A DNA stretch of 64,000 nt from Microbacterium aurantiacum (GTDB lineage Bacteria > Actinomycetota > Actinomycetes > Actinomycetales > Microbacteriaceae). The notes beneath the pieces were generated by a model. It was not told where the DNA came from. It made no database searches and saw only the letters and a program-made list of their open reading frames with translations. The position numbers were made by a program, and so were the translations under genes. Shown one piece after another: positions 28,833 through 38,982 of this stretch. Where the stretch lies: positions 310,001 through 374,000 of the forward strand of contig NZ_JAJPDW010000002.1 of NCBI RefSeq assembly GCF_021654035.1, given 5' to 3'. How positions within the stretch are numbered: the stretch's first letter is position 1; the number at the start of each line of letters is the position of its first letter.

Positions 28833-29228
28833 ATGGTGGAGTCCATCGCACGTGTGCGACACATCCGCGTGACCCCTCAGAAGGCTCGTCGTGTCGTCGC
28901 CCTCATCAAGGGCAAGCAGGCCGAGGAGGCCCTGGCCATCCTCAAGTTCGCGCCCCAGGGTGCGAGCGAGCCCATCTACAAGCTCGTCGCCGCCGGCATC
29001 GCGAACGCTCGCGTCAAGGCCGACAAGGACGGCGAGTACCTGAACGAGTCCGACCTGTACGTGAAGAACGCGTACGTCGACGAGGGCACGACGCTCAAGC
29101 GTTTCCAGCCCCGCGCCCAGGGTCGGGCCTTCCAGATCAAGAAGCGCACCAGCCACATCACCGTCGTGCTGTCCACCCCCGAGGTGGACGAGACGGTTTC
29201 GGCATCCACGAAGAAGGCGAGCAAGTAA
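28833..29228 (+). CDS. rplV: 50S ribosomal protein L22
   Basis: 131 residues. Its beta-hairpin ([18 protein letters not shown]) lines the exit tunnel near the macrolide site, and no insertion or deletion of the kind linked to macrolide resistance is apparent. The TAA shares a base with the ATG of rpsC. A short E/S/K tail follows the core. Confidence 0.97.
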   Translation: MVESIARVRHIRVTPQKARRVVALIKGKQAEEALAILKFAPQGASEPIYKLVAAGIANARVKADKDGEYLNESDLYVKNAYVDEGTTLKRFQPRAQGRAFQIKKRTSHITVVLSTPEVDETVSASTKKASK

Positions 29229-29986
29229 TGGGCCAGAAGGTAAACCCGTACGGCTTCCGCCTCGGCATCACCACGGACCACGTGTCGCGCTGGTTCTCCG
29301 ACTCGACGAAGCCGGGCCAGCGTTACGCCGACTACGTGGCCGAGGACATCAAGATCCGCAAGCTCCTGCAGTCGAACCTCGACCGCGCGGGCGTCAGCAA
29401 CATCGAGATCGAGCGCACGCGTGACCGCGTCCGCGTCGACATCCACACCGCGCGTCCCGGCATCGTGATCGGCCGCCGCGGTGCGGAGGCCGAGCGCATC
29501 CGCACGGACCTCGAGAAGCTCACCGGCAAGCAGATCCAGCTGAACATCCTCGAGGTCAAGAACCCCGAGGCCGACGCTCAGCTGGTCGCGCAGGGTGTGG
29601 CCGAGCAGCTCTCCGCTCGTGTGGCGTTCCGCCGCGCGATGCGCAAGGGCCTCCAGGGCGCCCAGCGTGCCGGAGCCAAGGGTGTCCGCATCCAGGTCTC
29701 GGGCCGTCTCGGCGGCGCCGAGATGAGCCGGTCGGAGTTCTACCGCGAAGGCCGTGTGCCCCTGCACACGCTGCGCGCGAACATCGACTACGGCTTCTAC
29801 GAGGCCAAGACGACCTTCGGCCGCATCGGCGTGAAGGTGTGGATCTACAAGGGCGACCTCACCAACAAGGAGCTCGCCCGCGAGCAGGCCAACGCGCCGA
29901 AGTCCCGCGGTCGTGACGACCGCGGCGGCGACCGTCGCCGTGGTCCTCGCAACGAGGCCCCCGTGGCAGAAGGAGCGTCGGCGTAA
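29228..29986 (+). CDS. rpsC: 30S ribosomal protein S3
   Basis: 252 residues from ATG at 29228, overlapping the rplV stop; a much longer upstream frame is not coding. It has an N-terminal KH domain ([15 protein letters not shown], GxxG = GRRG) and a C-terminal S3 domain, helps form the mRNA entry channel, and ends in an Arg/Gly-rich tail of about 35 residues. Stop overlaps rplP. Confidence 0.98.
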   Translation: MGQKVNPYGFRLGITTDHVSRWFSDSTKPGQRYADYVAEDIKIRKLLQSNLDRAGVSNIEIERTRDRVRVDIHTARPGIVIGRRGAEAERIRTDLEKLTGKQIQLNILEVKNPEADAQLVAQGVAEQLSARVAFRRAMRKGLQGAQRAGAKGVRIQVSGRLGGAEMSRSEFYREGRVPLHTLRANIDYGFYEAKTTFGRIGVKVWIYKGDLTNKELAREQANAPKSRGRDDRGGDRRRGPRNEAPVAEGASA

Positions 29987-30405
29987 TGCTCATCCCCCGC
30001 AAGGTCAAGTACCGCAAGCAGCATCACCCCAAGCGTGACGGCCAGGCGACCGGTGGCACGAAGGTCTCCTTCGGCGAGTTCGGCATCCAGGCCCTCACCC
30101 CCGCGTACGTGACGAACCGACAGATCGAGTCGGCGCGTATCGCGATGACCCGTCACATCAAGCGTGGTGGAAAGGTGTGGATCAACATCTACCCCGACCG
30201 CCCGCTGACCAAGAAGCCCGCCGAAACCCGCATGGGTTCGGGTAAGGGTTCGCCGGAGTGGTGGGTTGCAAACGTCAAGCCGGGTCGCGTCCTGTTCGAG
30301 GTCGCCGGTGTCAACGAGGAACTCGCTCGCGAGGCCCTGACCCGTGCCATCCACAAGCTGCCGCTGAAGGCACGCATCATCAAGCGCGAGGAGGGCGACG
30401 CGTAA
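29986..30405 (+). CDS. rplP: 50S ribosomal protein L16
   Basis: 139 residues starting [15 protein letters not shown]. Organises the A-site of the 50S subunit. [16 protein letters not shown] is diagnostic. Start and stop each overlap the neighbouring genes by one base (TAATG junctions). Confidence 0.98.
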   Translation: MLIPRKVKYRKQHHPKRDGQATGGTKVSFGEFGIQALTPAYVTNRQIESARIAMTRHIKRGGKVWINIYPDRPLTKKPAETRMGSGKGSPEWWVANVKPGRVLFEVAGVNEELAREALTRAIHKLPLKARIIKREEGDA

Positions 30406-30719
30406 TGGCGATCGGCACCAAGACGCTCGCACCGAGCGAGCTCGACACGTTCGAAGACCAGCGCCTCGTCGAGGAGCTGCGCAAGGCCAAGGAAGAGCTG
30501 TTCAACCTGCGCTTCCAGTCGGCCACCGGCCAGCTGGAGAGCCATGGTCGCATCCGCGCCGTCAAGCGCGACATCGCGCGGCTCTACACCGTGATCCGTG
30601 AGCGCGAGCTCGGCATCCGTGCCACTCCCGCGCCCGTGGAGACCAAGACCAAGGCCAAGAAGACCAAGGCCAGCAAGGCGGACTCCGCCGAGGCCACCAA
30701 GGAAGAGGGGGCTGAGTGA
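30405..30719 (+). CDS. rpmC: 50S ribosomal protein L29
   Basis: 104 residues from ATG at 30405. The helical-hairpin core ([20 protein letters not shown]) is followed by a Lys/Thr/Ala/Glu tail of about 32 residues, so it is clearly longer than the common 60-70. It sits at the exit tunnel beside L23. The stop overlaps the next start. Confidence 0.97.
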   Translation: MAIGTKTLAPSELDTFEDQRLVEELRKAKEELFNLRFQSATGQLESHGRIRAVKRDIARLYTVIRERELGIRATPAPVETKTKAKKTKASKADSAEATKEEGAE

Positions 30720-31048
30720 TGGCCACCGCCAAGAAGGCAGACCAGGCCGTCGAGCCCGGTCACGAGCACGCTGAGCACGACGTCCGCGACGCGGACGCCC
30801 GCGGGTACCGCAAGTCCCGTCGTGGGTACGTCGTCAGCGACAAGATGGACAAGACGATCGTCGTCGAGGTCGAAGACCGCGTGAAGCACCCGCTGTACGG
30901 CAAGGTCATCCGCCGCACGTCGAAGGTCAAGGCGCACGACGAGGGCAACACCGCCGGCATCGGCGACCTCGTCCTCATCAACGAGACCCGCCCGCTCAGC
31001 GCCACCAAGCGCTGGCGCCTGGTGGAGATCATCGAGAAGGCGAAGTAA
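30719..31048 (+). CDS. rpsQ: 30S ribosomal protein S17
   Basis: 109 residues with ATG at 30719, overlapping the rpmC stop; the adjacent GTG at 30716 is also possible. The S17 OB fold begins near [18 protein letters not shown], so about 30 residues of charged N-terminal extension precede it. Primary 16S rRNA binder. End of the S10 operon block, directly followed by rplN. Confidence 0.97.
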   Translation: MATAKKADQAVEPGHEHAEHDVRDADARGYRKSRRGYVVSDKMDKTIVVEVEDRVKHPLYGKVIRRTSKVKAHDEGNTAGIGDLVLINETRPLSATKRWRLVEIIEKAK

Positions 31049-31051
31049 CCC

Positions 31052-31420
31052 ATGATTCAGAATGAATCCCGCCTCAAGGTCGCCGACAACACCGGCGCCA
31101 AGGAGCTGCTCACCATCCGCGTGCTCGGCGGCTCCGCCCGGCGCTACGCGGGCCTGGGTGACATCATCGTCGCCACGGTCAAGGACGCGATCCCCGGCGG
31201 AAACGTCAAGAAGGGCGACGTGGTCAAGGCCGTCATCGTCCGCACCGTCAAGCAGACCCGTCGTCCCGACGGTTCCTACATCAAGTTCGACGAGAACGCC
31301 GCCGTCATCCTGAAGAGCGACGGGGAGCCCCGCGGCACCCGCATCTTCGGACCGGTCGGTCGTGAGCTTCGCGACAAGAAGTTCATGAAGATCGTCTCGC
31401 TCGCCCCGGAGGTGATCTGA
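31052..31420 (+). CDS. rplN: 50S ribosomal protein L14
   Basis: 122 residues, [18 protein letters not shown] at the start, the classic L14 N-terminus. It contributes to the intersubunit bridge and is the target of RsfS. Three nucleotides separate it from rpsQ, so S10 and spc blocks form one transcription unit here. Confidence 0.98.
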   Translation: MIQNESRLKVADNTGAKELLTIRVLGGSARRYAGLGDIIVATVKDAIPGGNVKKGDVVKAVIVRTVKQTRRPDGSYIKFDENAAVILKSDGEPRGTRIFGPVGRELRDKKFMKIVSLAPEVI

Positions 31421-31424
31421 CCGC

Positions 31425-31784
31425 ATGGCCAAGATCAAGAAGGGTGACCTCGTTCAGGTCATCACTGGCAAGAAGCAGGACAAGGGCGGCGACCGCGGCA
31501 AGCAGGGCAAGGTCCTCGAGGTCCTCGTCGAGCAGAACCGCGTGATCGTCGAGGGCGTCAACTACGTCACGAAGCACAACCGCGTCGGCCAGAGCCAGCG
31601 TGGAACGAAGACGGGCGGCATCGAGACGATGGAAGCCCCGATCCACATCTCCAACGTCGCCGTCGTCGACCCCTCGACCAAGAAGCCGACGCGTGTCGGT
31701 CACCGGGTCGAGGAGCAGACGAAGGACGGCGTGAAGCGCACCGTGCGCGTCCGCTACGCGAAGAAGTCAGGCAAGGACCTCTGA
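31425..31784 (+). CDS. rplX: 50S ribosomal protein L24
   Basis: 119 residues. A KOW motif occupies the N-terminus ([20 protein letters not shown]). One of the two assembly initiators of the 50S subunit. Starts 4 nt after rplN and its TGA overlaps the rplE ATG. Confidence 0.97.
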   Translation: MAKIKKGDLVQVITGKKQDKGGDRGKQGKVLEVLVEQNRVIVEGVNYVTKHNRVGQSQRGTKTGGIETMEAPIHISNVAVVDPSTKKPTRVGHRVEEQTKDGVKRTVRVRYAKKSGKDL

Positions 31785-32377
31785 TGAGCAACACCGCGAC
31801 TGCCGCGGCGGCTGGCAAGACCCAGCCCCGCCTCAAGCAGAAGTACAACTCCGAGATCAAGAAGGCTCTGCAGGACGAGTTCGGCTACGCCAACGTCATG
31901 CAGATCCCGGGCCTGGTCAAGGTCGTCGTGAACACCGGTGTCGGCGAGGCCGCTCGTGACAGCAAGGTGATCGATGGTGCGGTCGACGACCTCACCAAGA
32001 TCACCGGTCAGAAGCCGATCGTCACCAAGGCCCGCAAGTCCATCGCGCAGTTCAAGCTGCGTGAGGGCCAGGCCATCGGCGCGCACGTCACCCTCCGCGG
32101 TGACCGCGCGTGGGAGTTCGTCGACCGCCTCGTCAACCTGGCGCTGCCCCGCATCCGCGACTTCCGCGGCCTGTCGGGCGACCAGTTCGACGGCAACGGC
32201 AACTACACCTTCGGTCTGCAGGAGCAGTCGGTCTTCCACGAGATCGACCAGGACAAGATCGACCGCGTCCGCGGCTTCGACATCACGATCGTCACCACGG
32301 CGAAGACGGATGCCGAGGGTCGGGCGCTGCTGCGTCACCTGGGCTTCCCCTTCCGCTCGGAAGACGCCCAGGCCTGA
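31784..32377 (+). CDS. rplE: 50S ribosomal protein L5
   Basis: 197 residues. Binds 5S rRNA with L18 and contacts P-site tRNA. Conserved [17 protein letters not shown] and [18 protein letters not shown] are visible. A short A/T-rich-residue extension precedes the core. In many genomes rpsN follows; here it does not. Confidence 0.98.
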   Translation: MSNTATAAAAGKTQPRLKQKYNSEIKKALQDEFGYANVMQIPGLVKVVVNTGVGEAARDSKVIDGAVDDLTKITGQKPIVTKARKSIAQFKLREGQAIGAHVTLRGDRAWEFVDRLVNLALPRIRDFRGLSGDQFDGNGNYTFGLQEQSVFHEIDQDKIDRVRGFDITIVTTAKTDAEGRALLRHLGFPFRSEDAQA

Positions 32378-32385
32378 GAACCCCC

Positions 32386-32404
32386 GCCCCCGGGGCTCGG
32401 GGGC
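32386..32404 (+). promoter_or_regulatory. Small hairpin between rplE and rpsH
   Basis: 7-bp GC stem (32386-32392 with 32398-32404) and 5-nt loop, in the 91-nt gap where rpsN often lies. No T tract; could be a processing or feedback element. Nothing in the gap reads as a remnant S14 gene. Confidence 0.35.
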
Positions 32405-32468
32405 ACCCATGGAAGGTCGCCCGTCGTGGAACGGCGCGGCGAAACCTCATGAACGAAAGAAGCTATCC

Positions 32469-32867
32469 ATGACGATGACAGACCCGGTCGCAGACATGCT
32501 GACCCGTCTGCGCAACGCGAACTCGGCGCACCACGACACCGTGTCGCTGCCGAGCTCGAAGCTCAAGACCCACATCGCCGACATCCTCAAGCAGGAGGGC
32601 TACATCGCCGACTGGCGCGTCGAGGACGCGCGCGTCGGCCAGACCCTCACGCTCGACCTGAAGTACGGCCCGAACCGCGAGCGGTCGATCGCCGGCATCA
32701 AGCGCGTGTCCAAGCCCGGACTCCGCGTCTACGCGAAGTCGACCGAGATCCCCACCGTCCTCGGTGGCCTCGGCGTCGCGATCCTGTCCACCTCCTCCGG
32801 TCTCCTCACGGACCGTCAGGCCGAGCAGAAGGGCGTGGGTGGGGAAGTCCTCGCCTACGTGTGGTGA
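32469..32867 (+). CDS. rpsH: 30S ribosomal protein S8
   Basis: 132 residues from ATG at 32469 after GAAAGAAG. Starts [17 protein letters not shown] as expected and ends GEVLAYVW. Binds the central domain of 16S rRNA; in E. coli it represses the spc operon by binding near rplE, which makes the preceding gap a plausible control site. Confidence 0.98.
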   Translation: MTMTDPVADMLTRLRNANSAHHDTVSLPSSKLKTHIADILKQEGYIADWRVEDARVGQTLTLDLKYGPNRERSIAGIKRVSKPGLRVYAKSTEIPTVLGGLGVAILSTSSGLLTDRQAEQKGVGGEVLAYVW

Positions 32868-32873
32868 TCTGAC

Positions 32874-33410
32874 ATGTCGCGAATCGGACGTCTTCCCATC
32901 GACATCCCCGCGGGCGTGACCGTCGAGGTCGCCGGCCGCGAGGTCTCCGTCAAGGGCCCGAAGGGCGAGCTGAAGCTCTCCGTCGCCAGCCCCATCGAGG
33001 TCTCCGTCGACGAGGGACAGGTGCTCGTCACCCGCCCCGACGACGAGCGCGAGTCGCGGTCGCTCCACGGCCTGACCCGCACCCTCATCAACAACAACAT
33101 CGTCGGCGTGACCCAGGGCTACACCAAGGGCCTCGAGGTCGTCGGCACCGGGTACCGCGTCGCTCAGAAGGGCAGCTCGGTCGAGTTCGCCCTCGGCTTC
33201 TCGCACCCCGTCCTGATCGAGCCGCCGGCCGGGATCACCCTCACGGTGGAGGGCAACAACAAGCTCACCGTGAGCGGGATCGACAAGCAGGCCGTCGGTG
33301 AGGCGGCTGCGAACATCCGCAAGATCCGCAAGCCCGAGCCGTACAAGGGCAAGGGTGTGCGGTACGCCGGCGAGGTCGTGCGTCGCAAGGCCGGAAAGAG
33401 TGGTAAGTAA
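32874..33410 (+). CDS. rplF: 50S ribosomal protein L6
   Basis: 178 residues, [12 protein letters not shown] at the start and [20 protein letters not shown] near the end, the standard L6 termini. Two tandem L6 folds, located near the sarcin-ricin loop. Six nucleotides after rpsH. Confidence 0.98.
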   Translation: MSRIGRLPIDIPAGVTVEVAGREVSVKGPKGELKLSVASPIEVSVDEGQVLVTRPDDERESRSLHGLTRTLINNNIVGVTQGYTKGLEVVGTGYRVAQKGSSVEFALGFSHPVLIEPPAGITLTVEGNNKLTVSGIDKQAVGEAAANIRKIRKPEPYKGKGVRYAGEVVRRKAGKSGK

Positions 33411-33412
33411 CG

Positions 33413-33772
33413 ATGGCTGTCAAGACAAAGTCTCAGGCGCGTTCGCGTCGTCACGCCCGCCTGCGCAAGAAGATCGTCGGCTCTGCCGAGCGGCCCCGTC
33501 TGGTCGTCACGCGTTCCGCACGTCACGTCTTCGTGCAGATCGTCGACGACTCCAAGGGTCACACCGTGGCCAGCGCCTCCACCCTCGAGACCGACCTGCG
33601 CGGCTTCGACGGTGACAAGACCGCCAAGGCCCGCAAGGTCGGCGAGCTCCTCGCCGAGCGCGCGAAGGCCGCCGGCGTCTCCGACGTCGTGTTCGACCGT
33701 GGTGGCAACCGCTACGCCGGTCGTGTCGCGGCGATCGCGGACGGCGCCCGTGAGGGAGGTCTGAACCTGTGA
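33413..33772 (+). CDS. rplR: 50S ribosomal protein L18
   Basis: 119 residues. Carries 5S rRNA into the 50S subunit. [20 protein letters not shown] and the C-terminal [20 protein letters not shown] are typical. The stop overlaps the GTG start of rpsE. Confidence 0.98.
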   Translation: MAVKTKSQARSRRHARLRKKIVGSAERPRLVVTRSARHVFVQIVDDSKGHTVASASTLETDLRGFDGDKTAKARKVGELLAERAKAAGVSDVVFDRGGNRYAGRVAAIADGAREGGLNL

Positions 33773-34458
33773 GCTATGCAGTGAACAACCAGAAGGTGGA
33801 GAACGAAGTGACCGCTACCGAGCAGGCAGCGGCGCCCGCCGCCGATGCGCCCGCCGAGCGCGAGCCGCGCCGCGGTGGTCGTGAGCGCAACCCCAACCGC
33901 GACCGCGGTGGCCGCGACCGCAACGAGAGCCAGTTCCTCGAGCGCGTCGTGACCATCAACCGCGTGTCGAAGGTCGTCAAGGGTGGCCGTCGGTTCAGCT
34001 TCACCGCGCTCGTGGTCGTCGGTGACGGCAACGGCGTGGTGGGTGTCGGCTACGGCAAGGCCCGTGAGGTCCCCCTGGCGATCTCGAAGGGTGTCGAAGA
34101 GGCCAAGCGCAACTTCTTCCGCGTTCCGCGCACCGGCTCCTCCATCCCGCACCCCGTGCAGGGCGAAGCCGCTGCCGGTGTCGTGCTCCTGCGTCCGGCT
34201 GCCGCCGGAACCGGTGTCATCGCGGGTGGTCCCGTGCGCGCCGTGCTCGAGTGCGCCGGTATCCACGACGTGCTGTCGAAGTCGCTCGGTTCGTCGAACA
34301 CGATCAACATCGTCCACGCGACGGTGGAGGCCCTGAAGCAGCTCGAGGAGCCCCGTGCGGTCGCCGCGCGTCGCGGTCTCGAGTTCGACCAGGTCGCCCC
34401 CGCCCGTCTCGTCCGTGCCGAGGCCGAGGCCACGGCGTCCGCGAAGGCAGGTGTCTGA
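33769..34458 (+). CDS. rpsE: 30S ribosomal protein S5
   Basis: 229 residues from the GTG at 33769, chosen because GGAGG lies 9 nt upstream and the start overlaps the rplR stop. An A/E/R/G-rich N-terminal extension of about 55 residues precedes the S5 core ([20 protein letters not shown]). It helps unwind mRNA and controls decoding accuracy. GTG at 33810 is an alternative start. Stop overlaps rpmD. Confidence 0.97.
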   Translation: MSYAVNNQKVENEVTATEQAAAPAADAPAEREPRRGGRERNPNRDRGGRDRNESQFLERVVTINRVSKVVKGGRRFSFTALVVVGDGNGVVGVGYGKAREVPLAISKGVEEAKRNFFRVPRTGSSIPHPVQGEAAAGVVLLRPAAAGTGVIAGGPVRAVLECAGIHDVLSKSLGSSNTINIVHATVEALKQLEEPRAVAARRGLEFDQVAPARLVRAEAEATASAKAGV

Positions 34459-34643
34459 TGGCCGCGCGCCTGAAGGTGACCCAGGTCAAGTCCAAGGTGA
34501 GCGAGAAGCAGAACCAGCGTGACACGCTGCGTTCGCTCGGTCTGAAGCGGATCAACGACTCCGTCGTCCGCCCCGATGACGCGCAGACGCGCGGCTACAT
34601 CAAGACCGTCGCGCACCTCGTGAAGGTTGAGGAGATCGACTGA
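34458..34643 (+). CDS. rpmD: 50S ribosomal protein L30
   Basis: 61 residues, ATG at 34458 overlapping the rpsE stop. [20 protein letters not shown] is typical of L30. Its TGA overlaps the rplO ATG. An upstream longer open frame is not used. Confidence 0.97.
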   Translation: MAARLKVTQVKSKVSEKQNQRDTLRSLGLKRINDSVVRPDDAQTRGYIKTVAHLVKVEEID

Positions 34644-35212
34644 TGGCCGACAAGGCTGAGAAGAAGGACGACGTCGTCGAGGCGACCGAGCCCAAGAAGG
34701 CCGCCGCCAAGAAGCCGGCAGCCAAGAAGGCCCCCGCCAAGGCGGAGGCGAAGAAAGATGTCGCGGCATCGCGTCCCGGCGTCCTGAAGGTCCACCACCT
34801 GCGTCCCGTCCCGGGTGCCCACACCGCCAAGACCCGCGTGGGTCGCGGTGAGGGGTCGAAGGGTAAGACCGCCGGTCGTGGCACCAAGGGCCAGAAGGCC
34901 CGCTACCAGGTCAAGGCCGGCTTCGAGGGTGGGCAGATGCCGCTGCACATGCGCACCCCGAAGCTGCGCGGGTTCAAGAACCCGTTCCGCGTGGAGTACC
35001 AGGTGGTCAACCTCGAGAAGCTCGCCGAGCTCTACCCGAAGGGCGGAGACGTCACCGTCACCGACCTCGTGGCCAAGGGTGCGGTGCGCAAGAACGAGAA
35101 GGTCAAGGTGCTCGGCACCGGCGACATCGACGTGGCGCTGAACGTGTCCGTCGACAAGGTCTCGGGCTCCGCAGAGCAGAAGATCGTCGCCGCCGGCGGC
35201 ACCGTCAAGTAA
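34643..35212 (+). CDS. rplO: 50S ribosomal protein L15
   Basis: 189 residues. The L15 core begins near [20 protein letters not shown]; before it lies a Lys/Ala/Glu-rich extension of about 45 residues with histone-H1-like [13 protein letters not shown] runs. The core binds 23S rRNA late in assembly. Last gene of the spc block, 3' bounded by a terminator. Confidence 0.97.
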   Translation: MADKAEKKDDVVEATEPKKAAAKKPAAKKAPAKAEAKKDVAASRPGVLKVHHLRPVPGAHTAKTRVGRGEGSKGKTAGRGTKGQKARYQVKAGFEGGQMPLHMRTPKLRGFKNPFRVEYQVVNLEKLAELYPKGGDVTVTDLVAKGAVRKNEKVKVLGTGDIDVALNVSVDKVSGSAEQKIVAAGGTVK

Positions 35213-35219
35213 TGACGAT

Positions 35220-35248
35220 CGGGGGTCGGAGAGTTTCTCCGGCCCCCG
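35220..35248 (+). terminator. Terminator after rplO
   Basis: 13-bp stem with one G-T pair (35220-35232 with 35236-35248), 3-nt loop, followed by TTGT. It begins 8 nt after the rplO stop and separates the spc cluster from secY. Confidence 0.8.
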
Positions 35249-35273
35249 TTGTCGTCCCCGGCGAGAACCGACG

Positions 35274-35304
35274 CTGACGCGTGCGGGACCGGCTGGGCTA
35301 GTCT
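35274..35304 (+). promoter_or_regulatory. Predicted secY promoter
   Basis: TAGTCT at 35299-35304 is a good -10. The best -35 is CTGACG/TGACGC at 35274-35280 with an 18-19 nt spacer. It lies just after the rplO terminator and about 50 nt before secY. Confidence 0.5.
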
Positions 35305-35354
35305 TGTGACGGTGCGCCCGCGAGCGCGCCGTCATCCCCACTGGAGGAACGCTC

Positions 35355-36677
35355 TTGTTCAGCGCCATCGCGCGGATCTTCCGCACCCCCGACCTGAGGC
35401 GGAAGATCGGCTTCACCCTGGGCATCATCGTGCTGTATCGGCTCGGTGCCCACGTCCCGACGCCGTTCGTCGACTTCCCGAACGTCCAGTCGTGCCTGGC
35501 GCAGTCCGGCGGCACCGACGGTCTGCTGTCGCTGGTCAACCTGTTCTCCGGCGGCGCCCTGCTGCAGCTGTCGATCTTCGCCCTGGGCGTCATGCCCTAC
35601 ATCACCGCGACGATCATCACGCAGCTCCTGCGCGTGGTCATCCCGCACTTCGAGACCCTTTACAAGGAGGGGCAGGCGGGCCAGTCGAAGCTGACCCAGT
35701 ACACCCGCTACCTCACCATCGCCCTCGCGCTGCTGCAGTCGACGACCCTGGTCACCGTCGCCCGGTCCGGCCAGCTCTTCGGCGTCACCGGCATCCCCGA
35801 GTGCGAGCAGCTCCTCACCAACGACGTGTGGTGGGCGCAGCTCCTCATGATCATCACCATGACCGCCGGCACCGGCCTGATCATGTGGTTCGCCGAGCTC
35901 GTCACCGAGCGCGGCATCGGCAACGGCATGTCGCTGCTGATCTTCACCTCGATCGCGGCCACGTTCCCCTCGGCCCTCGGCTCGATCTGGCTGGCCCGCG
36001 GCTTCGAGGTCTTCCTCCTCGTGATCGCCGTCGGCATCGTGGTGATCGCCCTGGTCGTCTTCGTCGAGCAGTCCCAGCGCCGCATCCCGGTCCAGTACGC
36101 CAAGCGCATGGTCGGACGCCGCACCTACGGCGGGACGAACACCTACATCCCCATCAAGGTCAACATGGCCGGTGTGGTGCCCGTGATCTTCGCCTCGTCG
36201 CTGCTGTACATCCCCGCCCTCATCGCGCAGTTCAACCAGCCGCAGCCGGGCGAGGAGATCCCGGGCTGGGTCGCGTGGATCCAGCAGTACTTCACCAACG
36301 GCGACAGCTGGATCTACATGCTCGTGTACTTCCTGCTGATCATCGGCTTCACGTACTTCTACGTCGCGATCACCTTCAACCCGGTCGACGTCGCCGACAA
36401 CATGAAGAAGTACGGCGGATTCATCCCCGGCATCCGTGCCGGGCGTCCGACGGCCGAGTACCTGGACTACGTCCTCACGCGCATCACGGCGCCCGGCTCG
36501 ATCTACCTCGGTCTGATCGCGCTCCTGCCGCTGATCGCACTGGCGACCGTCGGCGCGAACCAGAACTTCCCCTTCGGCGGCGCCTCGATCCTCATCATCG
36601 TGGGTGTGGGGCTTGAGACCGTCAAGCAGATCGACGCGCAGCTGCAGCAGCGTCACTACGAAGGGCTTCTGCGATGA
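35355..36677 (+). CDS. secY: Preprotein translocase subunit SecY
   Basis: 440 residues with a TTG start at 35355, supported by CTGGAGG 7 nt upstream and the N-terminus FSAIARIFRTPDLRRKIGFT. Ten TM helices, plug region and cytoplasmic loops are complete. It forms the SecYEG channel through which the signal-peptide proteins in this window would be exported. Own promoter rather than read-through from rplO. Its stop overlaps adk (ATGA). Confidence 0.97.
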   Translation: MFSAIARIFRTPDLRRKIGFTLGIIVLYRLGAHVPTPFVDFPNVQSCLAQSGGTDGLLSLVNLFSGGALLQLSIFALGVMPYITATIITQLLRVVIPHFETLYKEGQAGQSKLTQYTRYLTIALALLQSTTLVTVARSGQLFGVTGIPECEQLLTNDVWWAQLLMIITMTAGTGLIMWFAELVTERGIGNGMSLLIFTSIAATFPSALGSIWLARGFEVFLLVIAVGIVVIALVVFVEQSQRRIPVQYAKRMVGRRTYGGTNTYIPIKVNMAGVVPVIFASSLLYIPALIAQFNQPQPGEEIPGWVAWIQQYFTNGDSWIYMLVYFLLIIGFTYFYVAITFNPVDVADNMKKYGGFIPGIRAGRPTAEYLDYVLTRITAPGSIYLGLIALLPLIALATVGANQNFPFGGASILIIVGVGLETVKQIDAQLQQRHYEGLLR

Positions 36678-37264
36678 CCGCGCGTCTGCTGATCGTCGGG
36701 CCGCAGGGCTCGGGTAAGGGCACCCAGGGGGTGCGGATCGCGGAGGCCTTCGGCATCCCGGCGATCTCGACCGGCGACATGTTCCGCGCCGCCGTCTCCG
36801 GCGGGTCGGAGCTCGGCGAGCGGGTCAAGGCGATCATCGAAGCCGGCGATCTCGTTCCGGACGAGCTCACCAGCGCCGTGGTCCGCGAGCGCCTGTCGGA
36901 GGGGGACGCCGCAGGCGGATTCCTCCTCGACGGGTATCCGCGCAACCTCGGACAGGTGGGCGACCTCGACGCGTTCCTCACCGACCGCGGCGAGCAGCTG
37001 GATGCCGTCATCGAGCTCGACGTCCCCCGCGAGGAGAGCATCGCGCGGCTGTCGCAGCGCGCCGCCGAGCAGGGGCGCAGCGACGACACCGAGGAGATCA
37101 TCGCGAACCGTCTCGCCATCTACGAGCGGGAGACCGCCCCGATCCTGGACGTGTACCGCGAGCGCGGAGCGGTCGTGGCGATCGACGGCGTCGGCTCCCT
37201 CGACGAGATCACCGAACGCATCGTCGCCGCCCTCGAGGCGCGCGGACTCGCGCGCGTCGGCTGA
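36674..37264 (+). CDS. adk: Adenylate kinase
   Basis: 196 residues. Interconverts ATP + AMP and 2 ADP. P-loop GPQGSGKGTQG at residues 8-18, AMP-binding DGYPRNLGQ, and a short LID segment (GRSDDTEEII), so it is the short, non-zinc form common in Actinobacteria. Translationally coupled to secY and 2 nt before map. Confidence 0.97.
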   Translation: MTARLLIVGPQGSGKGTQGVRIAEAFGIPAISTGDMFRAAVSGGSELGERVKAIIEAGDLVPDELTSAVVRERLSEGDAAGGFLLDGYPRNLGQVGDLDAFLTDRGEQLDAVIELDVPREESIARLSQRAAEQGRSDDTEEIIANRLAIYERETAPILDVYRERGAVVAIDGVGSLDEITERIVAALEARGLARVG

Positions 37265-37266
37265 CC

Positions 37267-38106
37267 GTGGTGCTGCGCCGTTCCATCTACAAGTCGCCCG
37301 CTCAGCTGCGGGCGATGATCGAGCCGGGACTCATCACCGCGGCGGCGCTGGACGCCGTCCGCGAGGTCGTCGCGCCGGGCGTCACCACGGGTGAGTTGGA
37401 CGCCGTCGCCGCCCGCGTGATCGCCGAGCGCGGCGCGACGAGCAACTTCCAGCTGGTCCGCGGCTACCGGCACACCATCTGCGCGTCGGTGAACGAGCAG
37501 GTCGTGCACGGCATCCCGGGGGAGCGGGTGCTGCACCCCGGCGACATCCTCTCCGTCGACTGCGGAGCGCTCTTCAAGGGGTGGAACGGCGACTCGGCGT
37601 TCACGGTCGTGCTGGACGACCCGACTCGGCCGGATGTCGTCGCCGAACGCGAGCGGTTGTCGGAGGTCACGCGCGGATCGCTGTGGGCGGGCATCGCAGC
37701 GCTTGCGTCGGCGCGTCACCTCGGGGAGATCGGTGCGGCGATCGAGGGATACATCGAGACGCACGCGCCCGACGGCGGGTACGGGATCCTCCGCGACTAT
37801 GTGGGTCACGGCATCGGACGCAAGATGCACGAGTCTCCGTCGGTGTTCAACTACCGCGTCGACGACGAGGGCCCCGAGGTGCGCCCGGGACTGGTCGTCG
37901 CGATCGAGCCCATGGTCGTCATCGGCGACCAGGAGACCGACGTCGAGGACGACGGCTGGACGGTGTCGACCGCCGACGGCACCGCCGGTTCACACTGGGA
38001 ACATAGCGTCGCCGTGCATGATGGCGGAGTGTGGGTGTTGACGGCGCCCGACGGCGGTGCCGAGGCGCTCGCGCCGTTCGGCGTCACCCCCCAGCCGATC
38101 GCCTGA
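37267..38106 (+). CDS. map: Type I methionine aminopeptidase
   Basis: 279 residues, GTG start. Removes N-terminal Met. Metal ligands are recognisable in DCGALF, GDSAFTV, GHGIG, IEPMVV and EHS, with HGIPG before them. No N-terminal SH3-binding extension. The secY-adk-map order is widely conserved. The C-terminal ~20 residues (GVWVLTAPDGGAEALAPFGV) are usual. Confidence 0.97.
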   Translation: MVLRRSIYKSPAQLRAMIEPGLITAAALDAVREVVAPGVTTGELDAVAARVIAERGATSNFQLVRGYRHTICASVNEQVVHGIPGERVLHPGDILSVDCGALFKGWNGDSAFTVVLDDPTRPDVVAERERLSEVTRGSLWAGIAALASARHLGEIGAAIEGYIETHAPDGGYGILRDYVGHGIGRKMHESPSVFNYRVDDEGPEVRPGLVVAIEPMVVIGDQETDVEDDGWTVSTADGTAGSHWEHSVAVHDGGVWVLTAPDGGAEALAPFGVTPQPIA

Positions 38107-38144
38107 GTCCCGGCGTTCGGTTCGACGAGGTTCGGAAGAGGAAG

Positions 38145-38831
38145 ATGATGGCTGCTGCCGCGCGCAAGGTCAATTGGTTCGCCGTGTGGGTCAGTGCGGC
38201 CGTGGTTGTGGCGATCGTCGCCGTCGGCGGCCTCGTCGTGGTGCTGAACAACGCTGCGACCGGTCCGGGGGAAGCGCCGCAGGCGGCGAACGTCAACGCC
38301 GAGACGGGTGCGATCTCCGTCGGGGACGGCGAGAACACCCTCGCCACCTACATCGACTTCATGTGCCCGGTCTGCGGTGACTTCGAGGCCGCCTACGGTC
38401 CCGAGATCGACGGGCTCGTCGAGGACGGCTCGACCACTCTCGAGATCCACCCGATCTCGATCCTCGACCGGGCCTCGCAGGGGACGGAGTTCTCCACCCG
38501 CGCCGCCAACGCGATGTACTGCGTCGCGGTGGCGGACGAGGACGCCGCCCTCCCGTTCCTGCAGGCGATGTTCGCATCGCAGCCCGCGGAGGCCACCGCG
38601 GGGCTCACGGACGAGGAGATCCTCGCCATCGCGGCATCCGTCGGCGTCGACGGGGTCGACGCGTGCGTGACCGATCAGACCTACTCCCGCTACGTCGGTT
38701 CGATCACGCAGGAGACCCCGGTGCAGCCGGGCGCCGCCGGGATCGCGACGCCGACGCTGGCGGTGAACGGCGAGGTGATCTCCAACTCCGAGATCCCTGC
38801 GCCGGGTCAGCTCGCGACGCTCTTCGGCTGA
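38145..38831 (+). CDS. DsbA-family membrane-anchored thiol oxidoreductase
   Basis: 228 residues from ATG at 38145 with GGAAGAGG upstream. N-terminal TM anchor (about 12-34), then a thioredoxin fold facing outside with FMCPVC (Cys74, Cys77) and the cis-Pro loop GIATPTLAVNG. A helical insert and another Cys pair candidate (Cys122, Cys176) lie between. It probably forms disulfides in exported proteins. It sits between map and infA and may be cotranscribed with map (38-nt gap). Confidence 0.92.
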   Translation: MMAAAARKVNWFAVWVSAAVVVAIVAVGGLVVVLNNAATGPGEAPQAANVNAETGAISVGDGENTLATYIDFMCPVCGDFEAAYGPEIDGLVEDGSTTLEIHPISILDRASQGTEFSTRAANAMYCVAVADEDAALPFLQAMFASQPAEATAGLTDEEILAIAASVGVDGVDACVTDQTYSRYVGSITQETPVQPGAAGIATPTLAVNGEVISNSEIPAPGQLATLFG

Positions 38832-38843
38832 TCGGGTGTGAAA

Positions 38844-38872
38844 GGATGCGGCCCCCATTTGCCGCGGCATCC
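38844..38872 (+). terminator. Hairpin after the DsbA-like gene, overlapping the infA -35 box
   Basis: GGATGC (38844-38849) pairs with GCATCC (38867-38872), extended by GGC/GCC with a small bulge. Weak terminator for the upstream unit; the loop side includes the TTGCCG of the next promoter. Confidence 0.45.
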
Positions 38873-38887
38873 ACTATCACGTATGCT
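38859..38887 (+). promoter_or_regulatory. Predicted infA promoter
   Basis: TTGCCG at 38859-38864, exactly 17 nt, then TATGCT at 38882-38887. It would give a leader of about 88 nt before infA and drive infA, rpmJ and probably the rpsM-rplQ genes. Confidence 0.75.
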
Positions 38888-38982
38888 TGATCTTTGGTGC
38901 GTTGCGCCTTCATCGGCGTGTCCACAGCACCGACTCCCATCCACCGCAGACCGACCGGTCTGCACGAAGTGTTAGCGAGCGT

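Noticed and set aside
32378..32468. Pseudogene of rpsN
   Set aside because: No S14-like residues in any frame of the gap.
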